DNA of 64,000 nucleotides from contig NZ_QFWT01000003.1 of the NCBI RefSeq assembly GCF_003144035.1, forward strand, positions 1 through 64,000, written 5' to 3'. The DNA comes from Vibrio albus. Lineage in GTDB: Bacteria; Pseudomonadota; Gammaproteobacteria; Enterobacterales; Vibrionaceae. A model generated the notes under the pieces. It saw nothing but the letters and a program-made list of their open reading frames with translations. It did no database searches and was not told the origin of the DNA. This document shows, in pieces, positions 26,190 through 36,768 of the stretch (its first letter is position 1; the number at the start of each line of letters is the position of its first letter). The translations under genes were made by a program, and so were the position numbers.

Positions 26190-27389
26190 ATGTCTTTTGA
26201 ATTCCTTAATCTGCATCCGTCACTCATTCAGGCTGTGGCTGATGCCGGTTATACCAAGCCGACGGATATCCAGAACAAAGCCATTCCACAGGTGCTTAAA
26301 GGGCATGATTTGATTGCTGCAGCCCAAACCGGAACAGGTAAAACGGCCAGTTTTGTGCTACCTGTTTTGAATAAGTTGCTGGATGGAAAGACGGAAAAGA
26401 AAAAACGGTTTCGTGCACTGATTGTGGTACCAACACGCGAACTGGCGATTCAGATTGAACAGAAAATCCGGCTTTATGCTCAGCATACCGATTTGGTCTG
26501 TACAGCGGTATACGGCGGAACCGATGAAAAGCTTCAGAAACAGGCGCTTATTGAAGGCTGTGATATCTTAATTGCGACTCCTGGCAGGCTGCTTGACCTT
26601 TATGGACAACGTGCACTTTACTTTGAAGAAGTCGAACTGTTTGTGCTGGATGAAGCTGACCGTATGCTGGATATGGGCTTCATTGATGATATTAACCGTA
26701 TCGTTACCCGGCTCCCGGAAGAGGCGCAACATCTTCTGTTTTCGGCGACATTGTCGAATAAAGTCCGCGATCTTGCTAAAACAGCAACTCATAACCCTTA
26801 TGAAATTTCGATTGCGGCTAAGCAGGCATCAAAAAGCTCTATCGAACAGTGGATAATCACGGTCGACAAAGATAAAAAATCCGCACTGCTCAGCCATTTG
26901 ATTCAAACCCACCAATGGCGTCAGGCTCTGATCTTTATTGAAACCAAACACGGTGCGGCAAAGCTGGTGACTCAGTTGGAAAAGCGCGGCATTGTTGCAG
27001 AAGCTTTTCACAGTGGTCGCAGTCAGGCGGTGCGTACTCAACTACTGGACGATTTCAAAGCCGGAAAAGTTCAGTACCTTATCGCGACCGGGGTGGCTGC
27101 CCGAGGTATTGATATTATTGATCTTCCGCTTGTTATCAATTACGACTTGCCATTCCCTGCCGATGAATATGTCCACCGCATTGGGCGAACAGGGCGTGCC
27201 AGCGCCAAAGGTGAAGCCATCTCTCTGGTGTCTAAAGACAACTTCAAAAACCTGTGCATGATAGAAAGCCGCCTGGGTCACTTATTGGAGAGAAGGGTGG
27301 TGGAAGGTTTTGAGCCTAAAAAGGAAGTGCCGGTGTCAATTTTAAATTATGTGCCTAAGCACAAAAGAAAAGAACCTGAACAAAAGTAA
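26190..27389 (+). CDS. DEAD-box RNA helicase, RhlE family
   Basis: A 399-residue helicase with the full set of motifs: Q-motif (FEFLNLHPSL...PTDIQNKAIP), [36 protein letters not shown] and [12 protein letters not shown] 26190 has GAGG 6 nt upstream; an in-frame ATG at 26172 lacks one. The tail after the helicase core is short (about 30 residues), unlike the long basic tail of the copy at 29303. Probably acts on structured RNA in ribosome assembly or decay. A strong terminator follows at 27428. Confidence 0.94.
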   Translation: MSFEFLNLHPSLIQAVADAGYTKPTDIQNKAIPQVLKGHDLIAAAQTGTGKTASFVLPVLNKLLDGKTEKKKRFRALIVVPTRELAIQIEQKIRLYAQHTDLVCTAVYGGTDEKLQKQALIEGCDILIATPGRLLDLYGQRALYFEEVELFVLDEADRMLDMGFIDDINRIVTRLPEEAQHLLFSATLSNKVRDLAKTATHNPYEISIAAKQASKSSIEQWIITVDKDKKSALLSHLIQTHQWRQALIFIETKHGAAKLVTQLEKRGIVAEAFHSGRSQAVRTQLLDDFKAGKVQYLIATGVAARGIDIIDLPLVINYDLPFPADEYVHRIGRTGRASAKGEAISLVSKDNFKNLCMIESRLGHLLERRVVEGFEPKKEVPVSILNYVPKHKRKEPEQK

Positions 27390-27427
27390 AAGCTCATAGC
27401 AGCAAAGTATCCCTTCTGATAACAGAG

Positions 27428-27445
27428 CTTCGACATGTGTCGAAG
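27428..27445 (+). terminator. Terminator after the DEAD-box gene
   Basis: CTTCGACA (27428-27435) and TGTCGAAG (27438-27445) form a perfect 8-bp stem followed by TTCTTTTTA. Confidence 0.75.
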
Positions 27446-27597
27446 TTCTTTTTATTTGCGGCAAAGGAAAAGTTAGGGCACCCGTAAATATTGGAAACTT
27501 AACTCTGAAAAGAGCGATAGAACTCTAGACTGTGGCTTCAGGTAATAGGCAACTGAATGGTCCGGTTGTCAGCCAGTGCGACAGAAAGGAGTCATCT

Positions 27598-28677
27598 ATG
27601 GCCAGGTTATATCTTTTTAGTTTTGACGGAACCTGTAATTCTCCCGAAGATGCCATTCAGGAAGTCGATGAGAAAGGGCAGGCTGAAGATAGCAGTATCA
27701 CCAATATTCTCAAGCTTCACCTTTTATGTGGCGGCTCTCTGGCTGAGCAAGGTAAAGGCTGGAGTCGTTCCCAGTATTGCTATTACTATGCAGGTATCGG
27801 TACTTATGGCAGCTGTCTTCGGAAAGCGCTGAATACGATATTTTCTCCGGAAGGCTGCGATGTCCGGCATATCTTACGCCGGGCAATGGACGATTTTGAT
27901 GCACTGAATTTCAACGCCAATACAGATACCCTGTTAATTACCGGTTTTAGTCGGGGTGCTGCACTTGCCCGGCGGTTTGCCAAGCTGGTGGGGGATAGAG
28001 TATCCGAACCTTGTATCTATGAGGCCGTTTTTGACACTGTTGCTTCCATTAATATACCAAACCTGAGTCAGTGGGACAGACCAGAGTCTGAAGTGGTTTT
28101 TGAAAACCATTCCCTGCCTGACAATGTGATTAAAGCTCTTCATCTGGTTTCTCTGGATGAGAAGCGCAGTGCATTTCAGCCTACATTAATGAATCAGGAA
28201 GATAAGGTCACAGAGGTGTGGTTTCCTGGTGCTCATGCCGATGTCGGTGGTGGCTATTGTAAAGATGGGCTGTCTGACATGACTCTGCGCTATTGTATTA
28301 ACTGGCTTTATGATTCAGGTGTTGGAATAGAAATCAGACAAGCACAGGATATTAACTATACTTCGGTGCTTCCTTGCGGTGTTGAGTACGATATCTGTGA
28401 GGATGATATTACTCTCAACCCGACCCACCTTGGGGTGAGTCATGCTCAGGAGCGCTGGTTTCCGGTGAGTTTAATAACGCTACGTGACCGGCATTGTTGT
28501 GTGATAGAAAATGACAGAATATCTGATCAGTTGCCGCTTGTTCACTGGTCTGTGGCCGAGCGAATTTGTCATAACCCGGACTATCGTCCTCAGTCGTTAA
28601 AGAACGTGAAACATCTGCTGGTTTATCAGGATAGTAAGCGTGTCCTATCTGAGGGTATCGCGGCTCATATTGAGTAG
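27598..28677 (+). CDS. DUF2235 alpha/beta-hydrolase (Tle1-like fold)
   Basis: A 359-residue protein that begins LYLFSFDGTCN (the D-G-T-x-N opening of DUF2235). It has the nucleophile elbow GFSRGAALAR near residue 123 and VWFPGAHADVGGGY near 210, where Asp/His complete the lipase-like triad. DUF2235 includes the type VI secretion phospholipase effectors of the Tle1 group. Here there is no VgrG, PAAR or immunity gene alongside, no signal peptide and no membrane segment, so a housekeeping cytoplasmic hydrolase is equally possible. ATG 27598 has AAGGAG 8 nt upstream; upstream in-frame codons are not needed. Confidence 0.85.
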   Translation: MARLYLFSFDGTCNSPEDAIQEVDEKGQAEDSSITNILKLHLLCGGSLAEQGKGWSRSQYCYYYAGIGTYGSCLRKALNTIFSPEGCDVRHILRRAMDDFDALNFNANTDTLLITGFSRGAALARRFAKLVGDRVSEPCIYEAVFDTVASINIPNLSQWDRPESEVVFENHSLPDNVIKALHLVSLDEKRSAFQPTLMNQEDKVTEVWFPGAHADVGGGYCKDGLSDMTLRYCINWLYDSGVGIEIRQAQDINYTSVLPCGVEYDICEDDITLNPTHLGVSHAQERWFPVSLITLRDRHCCVIENDRISDQLPLVHWSVAERICHNPDYRPQSLKNVKHLLVYQDSKRVLSEGIAAHIE

Positions 28678-28723
28678 CGTCTTGATAAGAATCGCTCAGG
28701 TGGCTGGATGACGGAAATTAATA

Positions 28724-28776
28724 AGCCGACCCAAAATGGTCGGCTCTATTATGCGGGCAACAACTAATATTGCCCG
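28724..28776. terminator. Two hairpins between the DUF2235 gene and csp
   Basis: AGCCGACC (28724-28731) with GGTCGGCT (28738-28745), and CGGGCAA (28754-28760) with TTGCCCG (28770-28776), lie between convergent genes. One probably serves each direction. Confidence 0.6.
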
Positions 28777-28790
28777 AATGCTTCTGAAAC

Positions 28791-29003
28791 TTACAGAGTA
28801 GTAACGTTAGCAGCTTGAGGGCCTTTCTGGCCTTGTTCGATTTCAAAAGAAACTTTCTGACCTTCAGCCAGAGTTTTGAAACCGTCAGAAACGATTGAAC
28901 GGAAGTGTACGAATACGTCAGCGCCGCCGTTGTCTTGAGAGATGAAACCAAAACCTTTAGTTTCGTTAAACCATTTTACAGAACCAGTTACTTTATTTGA
29001 CAT
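28791..29003 (-). CDS. Cold-shock protein, CspA family (copy 2)
   Basis: A 70-residue nucleic-acid chaperone with KGFGFISQ (RNP1) and VFVHFRSI (RNP2). It is about 85 percent identical by eye to the copy at 21046. AAGGGACAT lies directly before the ATG. The leader upstream (29004-29200) is long and AT-rich, as in cold-inducible family members. It sits between two DEAD-box helicase genes, functional partners in cold adaptation. Confidence 0.95.
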   Translation of the reverse strand: MSNKVTGSVKWFNETKGFGFISQDNGGADVFVHFRSIVSDGFKTLAEGQKVSFEIEQGQKGPQAANVTTL

Positions 29004-29251
29004 GTGATGTCCCTTAATAAAACTTTTTAAGATAAATTACGATTGCGCTGAGGGTAAATTATTAAATGTAGCTATGAAGTTAAGGGATAAAACTAAGGAT
29101 AACGAAATTCTAAGGTTTAACTTTTACTATGCATATTCATCAATAACTCTGCCTTACAGAGCAAAGATGATGTTATAGCAAATCTCGGCGATGTAAAGGT
29201 TTATTTTCATCAGTTGTTATCTTTTCTACTTTAATCTGAAAAGATAACAAC

Positions 29252-29268
29252 TGGCGGCATAGCCGCCA
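29252..29268 (-). terminator. Hairpin after rhlE
   Basis: TGGCGGC (29252-29258) and GCCGCCA (29262-29268) form a GC-rich stem just beyond the helicase stop on the minus strand. GTTGTTATCTTTTC follows on that strand. Confidence 0.6.
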
Positions 29269-29302
29269 TGTTTAAGAGATAACATTCAGGTAAAGACCAA
29301 CA

Positions 29303-30685
29303 TTAGTTCGACGTTGAACGCGTTTTATGCTGCTGGCCGGAACGGTGATTAGAGCGTGATTTATTGGCTCCATGTCTGTTCGTTTTGTTCGGTTTACCAT
29401 TGGGCTGGCTTTTATTTTTTTGTGTTGCCTTTTTCTCCGGAGCCGCTTTTTTTGCAGGAGCAGACTGCTCACCGTGAGCTTTTGGTTTCTTTGGCTTTTT
29501 CGGTTTTTTAGGTTTGATTGGGCGAGTGTCCAGTTTTGACTCTGGTAATACATTCGTCGGTTTATACCCCGGTAAATCCATACGAGGTAATAATTGCTGG
29601 GTCAGGCGTTCAATCGCGAATAGCTCTGGTGCTTCTATTGCGCTCACCAATGATATTGCTTTACCGGCTTCACCCGCGCGACCTGTTCGGCCAATACGGT
29701 GAACATAATCTTCTGCTACTTTTGGCAGATCAAAATTGACCACTTGTGGAAGCTGTGGAATATCAATCCCCCGAGCCGCAATATCTGTCGCTACCAGAAT
29801 ACGGGTCTCACCAGATTTAAAACCAGCCAGTGCTCTGGTCCGGGCTCCCTGACTTTTATTGCCATGGATAGCGGCAGCAGTAAGGTCTTGTTTGTTAAGA
29901 AAGTCTGTCAGCCTGTTGGCTCCGTGTTTTGTCTTGGTAAACACCAGAACTTGTTGCCAGTCACCGTCTTTAATCAGTTTGACCAACATCGGCGCTTTCT
30001 TTTTTACATCAGCAGGGTAGATACACTGCTCAACGGTTTTGGCGGTGGAGTTGTTTGGATTGACAGAGATTTCGACCGGGTTATTCACCAGTCCTTTCGC
30101 CAGATCCCGAATCTCGTTAGAAAACGTTGCAGAGAACAATAAGTTCTGACGTTTTTCAGGAAGCAGAGCCAGGATCTTACGGATATCGCGAATAAAGCCC
30201 ATATCCAGCATACGGTCAGCTTCATCAAGCACCAGAACTTCTATCTGATCAAATTTAACCGCTTTCTGGTTATAGAGATCCATCAGGCGTCCCGGTGTTG
30301 CGACCAGTACATCTGCGCCTTTGCGCAGGCGTAGCATCTGAGGATTAATCTTCACTCCGCCAAATACCACGGCACTGCTTAATGGTAAGTTACGACCATA
30401 CATAAACACACTTTCCTGAACCTGAGCGGCTAATTCACGGGTAGGCGTCAGAACAAGAGCTCGAACATGATTGCTTTTAACCTTCGGGCCTTGTGAAAGG
30501 CGCTCCAGAATTGGCAGAGTAAAGCCTGCGGTTTTCCCTGTTCCGGTCTGAGCTGCCGCCATAACATCTTTGCCTTCTAATACAGCAGGGATTGCTTTGG
30601 CCTGAATAGGAGAAGGGGTGTCGTATCCTTTTTCTTGTATCGCTTTAAGGATCGGTGCAGAAAGACCTAACGAGGTAAAACCCAT
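29303..30685 (-). CDS. rhlE: DEAD-box RNA helicase RhlE with long basic tail
   Basis: A 460-residue helicase with Q-motif (MGFTSLGL...[10 protein letters not shown]), [37 protein letters not shown] and [10 protein letters not shown]. The last 80 residues are a low-complexity basic tail with KPKK repeats, which in RhlE-type proteins aids RNA binding. ATG 30685 is preferred over 30697 because GGA lies 8 nt upstream and the family starts with MxF. It is monocistronic with a long leader, consistent with cold induction. Probable role: ribosomal 50S maturation and RNA turnover. Confidence 0.93.
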   Translation of the reverse strand: MGFTSLGLSAPILKAIQEKGYDTPSPIQAKAIPAVLEGKDVMAAAQTGTGKTAGFTLPILERLSQGPKVKSNHVRALVLTPTRELAAQVQESVFMYGRNLPLSSAVVFGGVKINPQMLRLRKGADVLVATPGRLMDLYNQKAVKFDQIEVLVLDEADRMLDMGFIRDIRKILALLPEKRQNLLFSATFSNEIRDLAKGLVNNPVEISVNPNNSTAKTVEQCIYPADVKKKAPMLVKLIKDGDWQQVLVFTKTKHGANRLTDFLNKQDLTAAAIHGNKSQGARTRALAGFKSGETRILVATDIAARGIDIPQLPQVVNFDLPKVAEDYVHRIGRTGRAGEAGKAISLVSAIEAPELFAIERLTQQLLPRMDLPGYKPTNVLPESKLDTRPIKPKKPKKPKKPKAHGEQSAPAKKAAPEKKATQKNKSQPNGKPNKTNRHGANKSRSNHRSGQQHKTRSTSN

Positions 30686-30944
30686 AGTTGATTCCATTTA
30701 TTAATAATATGAATGCCCGCACCTAGACTCAGGATGCGAAAAGTGCGCCATTCTGAGGCTTTGGGGCTTTGGTAGCAACTATTAATTTATCTGGGACTCT
30801 TCTGCGCGATTGCGCTTTGGTGCTCACTTGCCTTAAATCAAAGCTTATCGAATATTCAGGTGTGAAATGTTTGATAGCATTCTATATTGATCTTATGAAT
30901 GTTTCTTAAATCAAGACAGGCAACCTTAAGCAAAAAAACTCACT

Positions 30945-31685
30945 ATGAAAGCTCATCACGCTATTGTGTTACTGGCTACTTTACTTACTTTTCCTGTGTA
31001 TGCGGGAGAGCAGCTGTATTTTGCCCGAATCCGTTATAGTCCTATACAGAACGTCGGGGAAAAAGTCATGATGGAGGTCTATCGCCGGGCGAACGTGGAT
31101 ATTGTCGTTAAGGCGCTTCCGGCAAAAAGAGCTGAGTATGAAACAGTAAGAGGTGACCGGGATGGTGAGATCATGCGGATACATGCTTATTGCAATGAAC
31201 ACTCACCACTGTATCGGATCCCATATTCACTCGGTGACGTTAAGACGCAGATTTATGTGCGCGAAGCGCTGTCCCAGATCCGCGTGGAAGAGGTAAGCAC
31301 TTATCGTGTTGTTGTGGTCAGAGGGGTCAGACATACCAATATCTATGTGAAAAACTTCGAGCATGTTCTGGAAGTTGATGATGTTGCTGAGGCAATGAAG
31401 TTGCTGGCCGGCAAAAGAGTGGATGCCGCCGTGGTTAGTCAGTTTAATGGTGAGTACGAAATTAGAGCTCAGAATCTTACTGGCATCGTGCCACTTTCTG
31501 ATCCCGTTGTTGTTCAGGGAAATTACCACTATATCAATAAAAAATACCCGCATATTATTCAGAAAATTGAAAGCACACTGAAAATCATGCATGACTCTGG
31601 CGAGTTACACGCACTGTGGGACAGGTTTGCCGCTGAAGAGTTGAATAAGTTTGTTTCTCCGGACGACGGATCTCAGGCGGAATGA
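30945..31685 (+). CDS. Periplasmic solute-binding protein, family 3-like, orphan
   Basis: A 246-residue secreted protein. Signal peptide [20 protein letters not shown]. The mature part has the bilobed layout of extracellular family-3 proteins: an early [28 protein letters not shown], then [14 protein letters not shown] and [19 protein letters not shown] in the second lobe. No permease or ATPase is adjacent; such orphan proteins often feed signalling proteins or remote transporters. Its end overlaps the convergent YeiH gene by 13 nt. Ligand unknown. Confidence 0.82.
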   Translation: MKAHHAIVLLATLLTFPVYAGEQLYFARIRYSPIQNVGEKVMMEVYRRANVDIVVKALPAKRAEYETVRGDRDGEIMRIHAYCNEHSPLYRIPYSLGDVKTQIYVREALSQIRVEEVSTYRVVVVRGVRHTNIYVKNFEHVLEVDDVAEAMKLLAGKRVDAAVVSQFNGEYEIRAQNLTGIVPLSDPVVVQGNYHYINKKYPHIIQKIESTLKIMHDSGELHALWDRFAAEELNKFVSPDDGSQAE

Positions 31686-32602
31686 TGCATAATCCAGTAC
31701 AGAGAGGAAACCGAGATAGTTACCCAAAGCCCTGTTCCAAACAGTAAAGGCTTAGCACCCGCTGCCCGGATGCGGTTGAAAGTTAAACTGCAACCAATAA
31801 GAAACAGGCAAATGACTAGCATGTGTTTCGCAATCGCGAAGATCACATGATACAGAGCCTGAAACTGAGGCAAGGCCTCATGAAAATAGACCACCAGACA
31901 ATAAAACAGAATAAAATAAGGAATGGTGATTTTCTTCGATTCATTACGGAACATAAAAGTACTCAGAAAAGAAACCGGAACAATCCATAATGCCCGCGCG
32001 AGTTTTAGGGTGGTTGCAGTTTTTAAAGCCTCTTCCCCGTAAGCAGAGGCAGCCCCGACGACAGAAGAGGTATCATGGATAGCAATGGCTGCCCATGTGC
32101 CAAACATTTGCTGATCCATATTCAGAGCATGCCCTATCATCGGGAAGGCAAACAGCGCGATTGAATTAAGTACAAATACCGCACCCAGAGCCAGCGCCAT
32201 TTGATCGTCATCTGCTTTAATGGCAGGCCCTACTGCGGCAATGGCACTTCCTCCACAAATAGCCGTTCCTGAGGCAATTAAATAACCGGTTTTTTTGGCT
32301 AATCCTACTCTGACACTGATAAAAAAGCCGATCAGCAATGTACAAAAGATGGAGGTCATAATGAGCCCCAGACCATGAGAGGTCACGGATAAGGCTTTAT
32401 GTAATGGGATGCCAAACCCCAGGCCGACAATAGAATATGAAAGAAGCTTTTTTGTGATTTTGGAGAGAGGCACTGTGGCTGGAACAAAGCCAAATGTTGC
32501 GAAACCAAGGCCGATGATGAGCGCTACCGGAGAGCTGACATAAGGCGTAGTACAGAGCAGAATACCAAGAGTAAACAGAACGAATTTGAAATTCTGATTC
32601 AT
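31673..32602 (-). CDS. YeiH/UPF0324 family membrane protein (putative exporter)
   Basis: A 309-residue protein with eight to ten hydrophobic helices. Family landmarks include [15 protein letters not shown], the [20 protein letters not shown] loop near residue 110, and [19 protein letters not shown] near 170. YeiH-type proteins are annotated as putative sulfate exporters, but their substrate is not firmly known. The 3' end overlaps the preceding convergent gene by 13 nt. Some 170 bp with no gene separate it from miaE. Confidence 0.88.
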   Translation of the reverse strand: MNQNFKFVLFTLGILLCTTPYVSSPVALIIGLGFATFGFVPATVPLSKITKKLLSYSIVGLGFGIPLHKALSVTSHGLGLIMTSIFCTLLIGFFISVRVGLAKKTGYLIASGTAICGGSAIAAVGPAIKADDDQMALALGAVFVLNSIALFAFPMIGHALNMDQQMFGTWAAIAIHDTSSVVGAASAYGEEALKTATTLKLARALWIVPVSFLSTFMFRNESKKITIPYFILFYCLVVYFHEALPQFQALYHVIFAIAKHMLVICLFLIGCSLTFNRIRAAGAKPLLFGTGLWVTISVSSLYWIMHHSA

Positions 32603-32776
32603 GACAATTTAATCCCAAACCTATAATGAAACCTATTGTATAGAAGAGAGCTTGGTCAATAAATCTTAATATATTTAACTATATGTTTAGTTTAACTGAA
32701 CATGTATGGGGGTTAATCAGCATAACAAAGACTGCAGTGTGACCTGCAGCCCTTATTTTTCGGCGGAGTGTGGGCG

Positions 32777-33535
32777 TTATAGAGCAGGAGAACCGGAGTG
32801 GAATTTAAAATCGGTATCCGGCTCAGTGATTAAACCGGCTTCAGCCTGCGCAAAGAATGCGATGCGTTCGGAGATATCACATCCGGCAATGAGCTCTGCC
32901 AGGGTTAAGTAATCTTGATAGTGCCTGGCTTCGGAGCGCAGCAGTGATACATAGAACTTGCCGATTTCCGGATCCAGGTGTGGGGCGAGTTTAGCAAACC
33001 GTTCGCATGACCGGGCTTCAATAAATGCACCAATAATTAATTTATCAATAAAAGCTTCTGGCTCATAAGTCCGTACGTGCTTCATCATCCCTTTGGCGTA
33101 GCGGGAAGCCGGAATGGGTTCATAGGGAATCTGGTTCTCTTCAAGAATGTCTAGTACCTGACAGAAGTGGTGTAACTCTTCCCGGATCAGCAGAACCATT
33201 TTATCTATCATGTCTTGTCCATAAGCGCATGCAGGCCGGGGCACTATTGATTTTGACAACAGATTTTTACTTTTTAGTGTGTTGGCATCACCCATTCGTT
33301 TATAGGCAAACTTTTCATACGGCTCGATAAGTCTGGACAGCTGTTCCGAGCTTTCTTCGGTAAGGACATACCGTTTAAGCAGAAATACGGCACTTTGAGC
33401 GGCTTTCAGTTCACACAGTAAATGATCCCGCAAAATCACTGACAAGTTTTCAGTCTTTTTTGCTTCTTTAATCCAGGCGTCTGGTGTTGAGCATTTTAAA
33501 AAAGTATTAATGGGCTCTAATAAGTGTTGATACAT
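32777..33535 (-). CDS. miaE: tRNA-(ms2io6A37) hydroxylase MiaE
   Basis: A 252-residue di-iron monooxygenase that hydroxylates the isopentenyl group of ms2i6A at tRNA position 37. Iron-ligand helices are visible: LLCELKAAQSA near residue 40, LIREELHHFCQVLD near 120 (E-x-x-H), and EARSCERF and SEARHYQDY in the C-half. ATG 33535 is chosen; two codons upstream a TTG would give M-T-M. It needs MiaA and MiaB made elsewhere. It is typical of vibrios and other O2-respiring gammaproteobacteria. Stand-alone gene. Confidence 0.93.
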   Translation of the reverse strand: MYQHLLEPINTFLKCSTPDAWIKEAKKTENLSVILRDHLLCELKAAQSAVFLLKRYVLTEESSEQLSRLIEPYEKFAYKRMGDANTLKSKNLLSKSIVPRPACAYGQDMIDKMVLLIREELHHFCQVLDILEENQIPYEPIPASRYAKGMMKHVRTYEPEAFIDKLIIGAFIEARSCERFAKLAPHLDPEIGKFYVSLLRSEARHYQDYLTLAELIAGCDISERIAFFAQAEAGLITEPDTDFKFHSGSPAL

Positions 33536-33782
33536 GGTCAATAATATTTGGCTGATCTTTATTTATTCTCCGATACTACCACACAAAATACGTCTTACTG
33601 CTTTACATCCAACAACTTCAAACATGCCTATGGCATTTATTCTCTGGCACATGTTGTTTTAAAGGTGCGGAAGGAAGGTATCGGTGTACATAATCCCTCA
33701 GAGATAGTTGCGAAAGCACAGACACCGATTTTTCGCTATGCTGTTGGTTGTAATCTGACGGCAGTGGCGAGTATTAGACGTA

Positions 33783-34853
33783 ATGGTTTTTCAGTATTTA
33801 AAAATAGTAAGTGTGGTGATACTAATTACCTTCTCACAGGCATCGGCGGCGAAGACAGTACTCATCTTACTCTCAGGACACAAAACGCTTCCCTGGACCC
33901 AGTCGGTTGTTAAGGGCATAGAGATACAGCAGGCTGAATATCGGGAGAAGGGTATAAAGGATATAAACGTTTATATTGAGTACCTTAATTTATTTAAGCA
34001 CCCTCAGGAACCTAATGATCAGCGGCTTTTACAGATAGAGAAAAAATATGCCCAAAAAAAGATTGATCTGATACTCACTGAAGGTGTGGCCGGATCGGTG
34101 TTTGTGGAGAAAACAAAAGATTTTTACCCAAAAGAAAGCCGGTATGAGCGTCCGATATTTATGAATTTTAATACGGCAGGCGTTGGGAGAGAGAATAGCT
34201 TTGACATACAGCCCGGCTACGATACCTTGTTAGAGATCATTCATCGTTTAATGCCTTCTTTACAAAGGGTTATTTTCGCGGGGAGCCTTAAGAACCCTGA
34301 GCTGATAAAAATACGCCAGGCGACAGAACGGGTGCTGGATCGTGAGCCCGAGTTCTGGACTGCAGGTTTTTCCAGAGAAGATATCGAGAGTTATACCCGG
34401 ACACTCACTCACAATGATGTCATTGTTCTTCAACCACGTTTGATTGAGCAAAATAGCGGCAGACGTTATGTTCCTCACCAAGTTGCCGAAGTGTTGTCTG
34501 AGGTATCGAAAGCGCCGATCTTTACCCGATACAGGAGCCTTCTCGGTTCTGGCATTGCCGGGGGGTACCTGTTGTCAGGACTAGAGGTGGGTAAAACCCT
34601 GATAAAAACTGCTCATACGCCGACTTTAAATTGGCCTCAGACGAGTTTCAATATTTGTGAGTTTGATAAAAGCGCGCTTGAACATTGGCGCATCGATATT
34701 TCTCGGCTTCCTGACGGTTCTGAACTCATTAACGACCCGGATACCGGATTTTTTCCGTTTGACTGGGAGAGCTTGCGGGCTATTTTTTCCTTACCGGATC
34801 ATAGAGAAGATGAGTTGGATCAGGTATGCCGCTGGCATAAAAAAATGGACTAA
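33783..34853 (+). CDS. ABC-type periplasmic binding protein linked to a sensor kinase
   Basis: A 356-residue secreted protein; the signal peptide ends near ASAAKT at residue 23. The mature part is of the ABC-substrate-binding (TrpX-like) class: VLILLSGHKTLPWTQSVVKGIE, KIDLILTEGVAGSVFVEK, PIFMNFNTAG and VLQPRLIEQNSGRRYVPHQVAEVLSEVSKAPIFT are the lobe-forming stretches. No transporter subunits are adjacent. It converges with the histidine kinase at 34861, only 7 nt away. Similar proteins are found beside histidine kinases and GGDEF proteins and probably serve as their ligand receptors. Confidence 0.8.
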   Translation: MVFQYLKIVSVVILITFSQASAAKTVLILLSGHKTLPWTQSVVKGIEIQQAEYREKGIKDINVYIEYLNLFKHPQEPNDQRLLQIEKKYAQKKIDLILTEGVAGSVFVEKTKDFYPKESRYERPIFMNFNTAGVGRENSFDIQPGYDTLLEIIHRLMPSLQRVIFAGSLKNPELIKIRQATERVLDREPEFWTAGFSREDIESYTRTLTHNDVIVLQPRLIEQNSGRRYVPHQVAEVLSEVSKAPIFTRYRSLLGSGIAGGYLLSGLEVGKTLIKTAHTPTLNWPQTSFNICEFDKSALEHWRIDISRLPDGSELINDPDTGFFPFDWESLRAIFSLPDHREDELDQVCRWHKKMD

Positions 34854-34860
34854 TACCGCC

Positions 34861-36768
34861 CTAATCTTCCGGTAAATGTAATTCGAGTGTCTGGGGTAGC
34901 CTTATTATAAAGGTAGTGCCTTTTTCAGAAGTGGTCTGAACCGTTATTGTACCTTTGAGAGAAGCAGTGACCCACTGATGCACAAAATGCATACCTAAAC
35001 CAGTATTACCCTGAGTGCGTTTACTGGTGACGAAAGGGTCAAACAGATTAGGTAAAATTTGAGGATCAATGCCTCTGCCATTATCGGACACCTTGAGGAT
35101 GATCGTCTGGTCATGTTGTTCTGCACTAATGCGCAGTTTTCCACCGATTTCCGGTTCAAAGGCATGGTGGATGGCATTCATAATAAGATTTTGCAGCACC
35201 TGAGAAATGATACCCGGTGTACCAGACATTTGGATGTCAGTGATGTCCAGGTTTGTGGTCACCCTTGCTACTTTTAATCGGTGGTGCAGGGTTTTGATAA
35301 GATCGTTGATCACCTGACTCAGACTAAATGACACGATGTCTTCTTTGGCCCGGTCGATAGCCAATCGCTTGAAGCTGCGGACCAGTTCCGCTGCACGTTG
35401 TTGATTGTCTTCAACCAGGTCTAAGCCTTGCTTATTCTCCTCTATAAAGCGCTCTAATGCGCTTTTTGTTAACCCTGTTCTGAATGACTCGGCAAGTCGG
35501 TTATGTTCGATACGCTGCTTTGATGCAGCCATTATCGCAGCGCCTAACGGTGTGTTAAGTTCATGCGCGACACCGGCAACCATCATCCCCAATGCGGACA
35601 GTTTTCGAGACTCAACCAGATCGTTCTGCATGAGCTGCTGCTGCTTCAGGAGGTTTTGTGTATATTCAGCCGACTCTTCCAATAGTTGCTTATCTAACGC
35701 CAGTTCTTCGTTAAGGGTAATCAGTTCCATTCCGGCCAGCCTTTCCCGGTTAAGGACCCATAACCCAAAGAGGAAAATGACAAAACCGGAGAGAAGCCCC
35801 GGCCAGGCTGCCAGCCGCTTCTGTTGATCTACAACCGGTGTTGGTGTCATGGCAATAAAACAGATCTCTGTATCCTGAGCATTTTGGGTATTCGGAACGG
35901 CCTGGTTAACCATGTCCATACATTTGTAGCTGACCAGGCCGAATTTAACTTCACTTCCCTTGGCGATTTCTTTTTTCTGGATTTGTTGCCACAGTTCGGG
36001 GTGGAGTGTTTGCATGTTGTTCTGAGGCATTTTCAGGCTGTGTCCCCATTCCAATTGCACTTCCGGGTGCAGAATCCAGTAGCCATGGCTGTCAACGATT
36101 TGTATTTGCACGAATTCAGAGTCTAAAGAACGAATGGAATTCAATAAATGGCCTATATCGTAATTGAGTATCAACAAGCCTGGATGTAGCTGCTTCTTTG
36201 TTCCGGTTTTTAGTAGCACACGAGCCGTCGGGCGGTAAGGTATCTCCACTTGTCCGCGTTCAATGTTAAGATCCAGGCTTGAAAGATATACTACGCCTTC
36301 AGGGGTTTTAAGACCTTGCTGTACATAATATCGGCTGGACTTATTCTGTAAGTGGTCGGGGGAAACAATAGAAGGGGTGCCATTTTGTACATTCACCCGG
36401 ACCTGCTCCATTCCCTGACTATCAACCCAACGAACCTGCATTAACGATTCTATGCCCCGTACAAATGAGGAAAACAGGTTGTCAGCTAAATCCCGGTTGA
36501 TTTCTCTGTTTTTATCCAGAGCGGCGGATAATGAAGGCACTTCGTGCAATAGCTGGATAGCATGCTTCATATCCCCGACTCCCCGGCTAAACAGCACCTG
36601 AGCACGGGCCAGACGCATTTCTTGCTCGAGCAAGATGTTGTCGAGACGTTTGTCCCGGTTATTCTGGTATATGAGCCATGCAATTAAGAATGAGATGGCA
36701 AGCCCTGAAAACAGAAGCATTAAAGAGCTACGGAATAAGGTTTGTGACGGATGTTCACTGCGTCTCAT
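34861..36768 (-). CDS. Membrane sensor histidine kinase with periplasmic dCache-like domain
   Basis: A 635-residue kinase. TM1 lies at about residues 13-34 and TM2 at about 320-342. The periplasmic domain between them includes VRWVDSQGMEQVRVN and YLSSLDLNIERGQVEIPYRP. A coiled coil then leads to the H-box GVAHELNTPLGAA near residue 400, then N-box NLIMNAIHHAFE, DNGRGID (G1), NLFDPFVTSK and GLGMHFVHQW (G2). The phospho-acceptor is the His of VAHE. It overlaps the upstream response-regulator gene by 4 nt (ATGA), so the two are one operon. Its sensor resembles that of the GGDEF protein at 49987. Confidence 0.93.
   Translation of the reverse strand: MRRSEHPSQTLFRSSLMLLFSGLAISFLIAWLIYQNNRDKRLDNILLEQEMRLARAQVLFSRGVGDMKHAIQLLHEVPSLSAALDKNREINRDLADNLFSSFVRGIESLMQVRWVDSQGMEQVRVNVQNGTPSIVSPDHLQNKSSRYYVQQGLKTPEGVVYLSSLDLNIERGQVEIPYRPTARVLLKTGTKKQLHPGLLILNYDIGHLLNSIRSLDSEFVQIQIVDSHGYWILHPEVQLEWGHSLKMPQNNMQTLHPELWQQIQKKEIAKGSEVKFGLVSYKCMDMVNQAVPNTQNAQDTEICFIAMTPTPVVDQQKRLAAWPGLLSGFVIFLFGLWVLNRERLAGMELITLNEELALDKQLLEESAEYTQNLLKQQQLMQNDLVESRKLSALGMMVAGVAHELNTPLGAAIMAASKQRIEHNRLAESFRTGLTKSALERFIEENKQGLDLVEDNQQRAAELVRSFKRLAIDRAKEDIVSFSLSQVINDLIKTLHHRLKVARVTTNLDITDIQMSGTPGIISQVLQNLIMNAIHHAFEPEIGGKLRISAEQHDQTIILKVSDNGRGIDPQILPNLFDPFVTSKRTQGNTGLGMHFVHQWVTASLKGTITVQTTSEKGTTFIIRLPQTLELHLPED

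Noticed and set aside
27598..28677. DUF2235 protein considered as a type VI secretion effector with immunity gene
   Set aside because: No VgrG, PAAR, adaptor or immunity-like gene adjoins it; kept as a generic DUF2235 hydrolase.
33548..33913. Plus-strand frame of 121 codons
   Set aside because: It overlaps the well-supported binding-protein gene starting at 33783, has no ribosome site and no recognisable sequence; the signal peptide of the 33783 gene is convincing.
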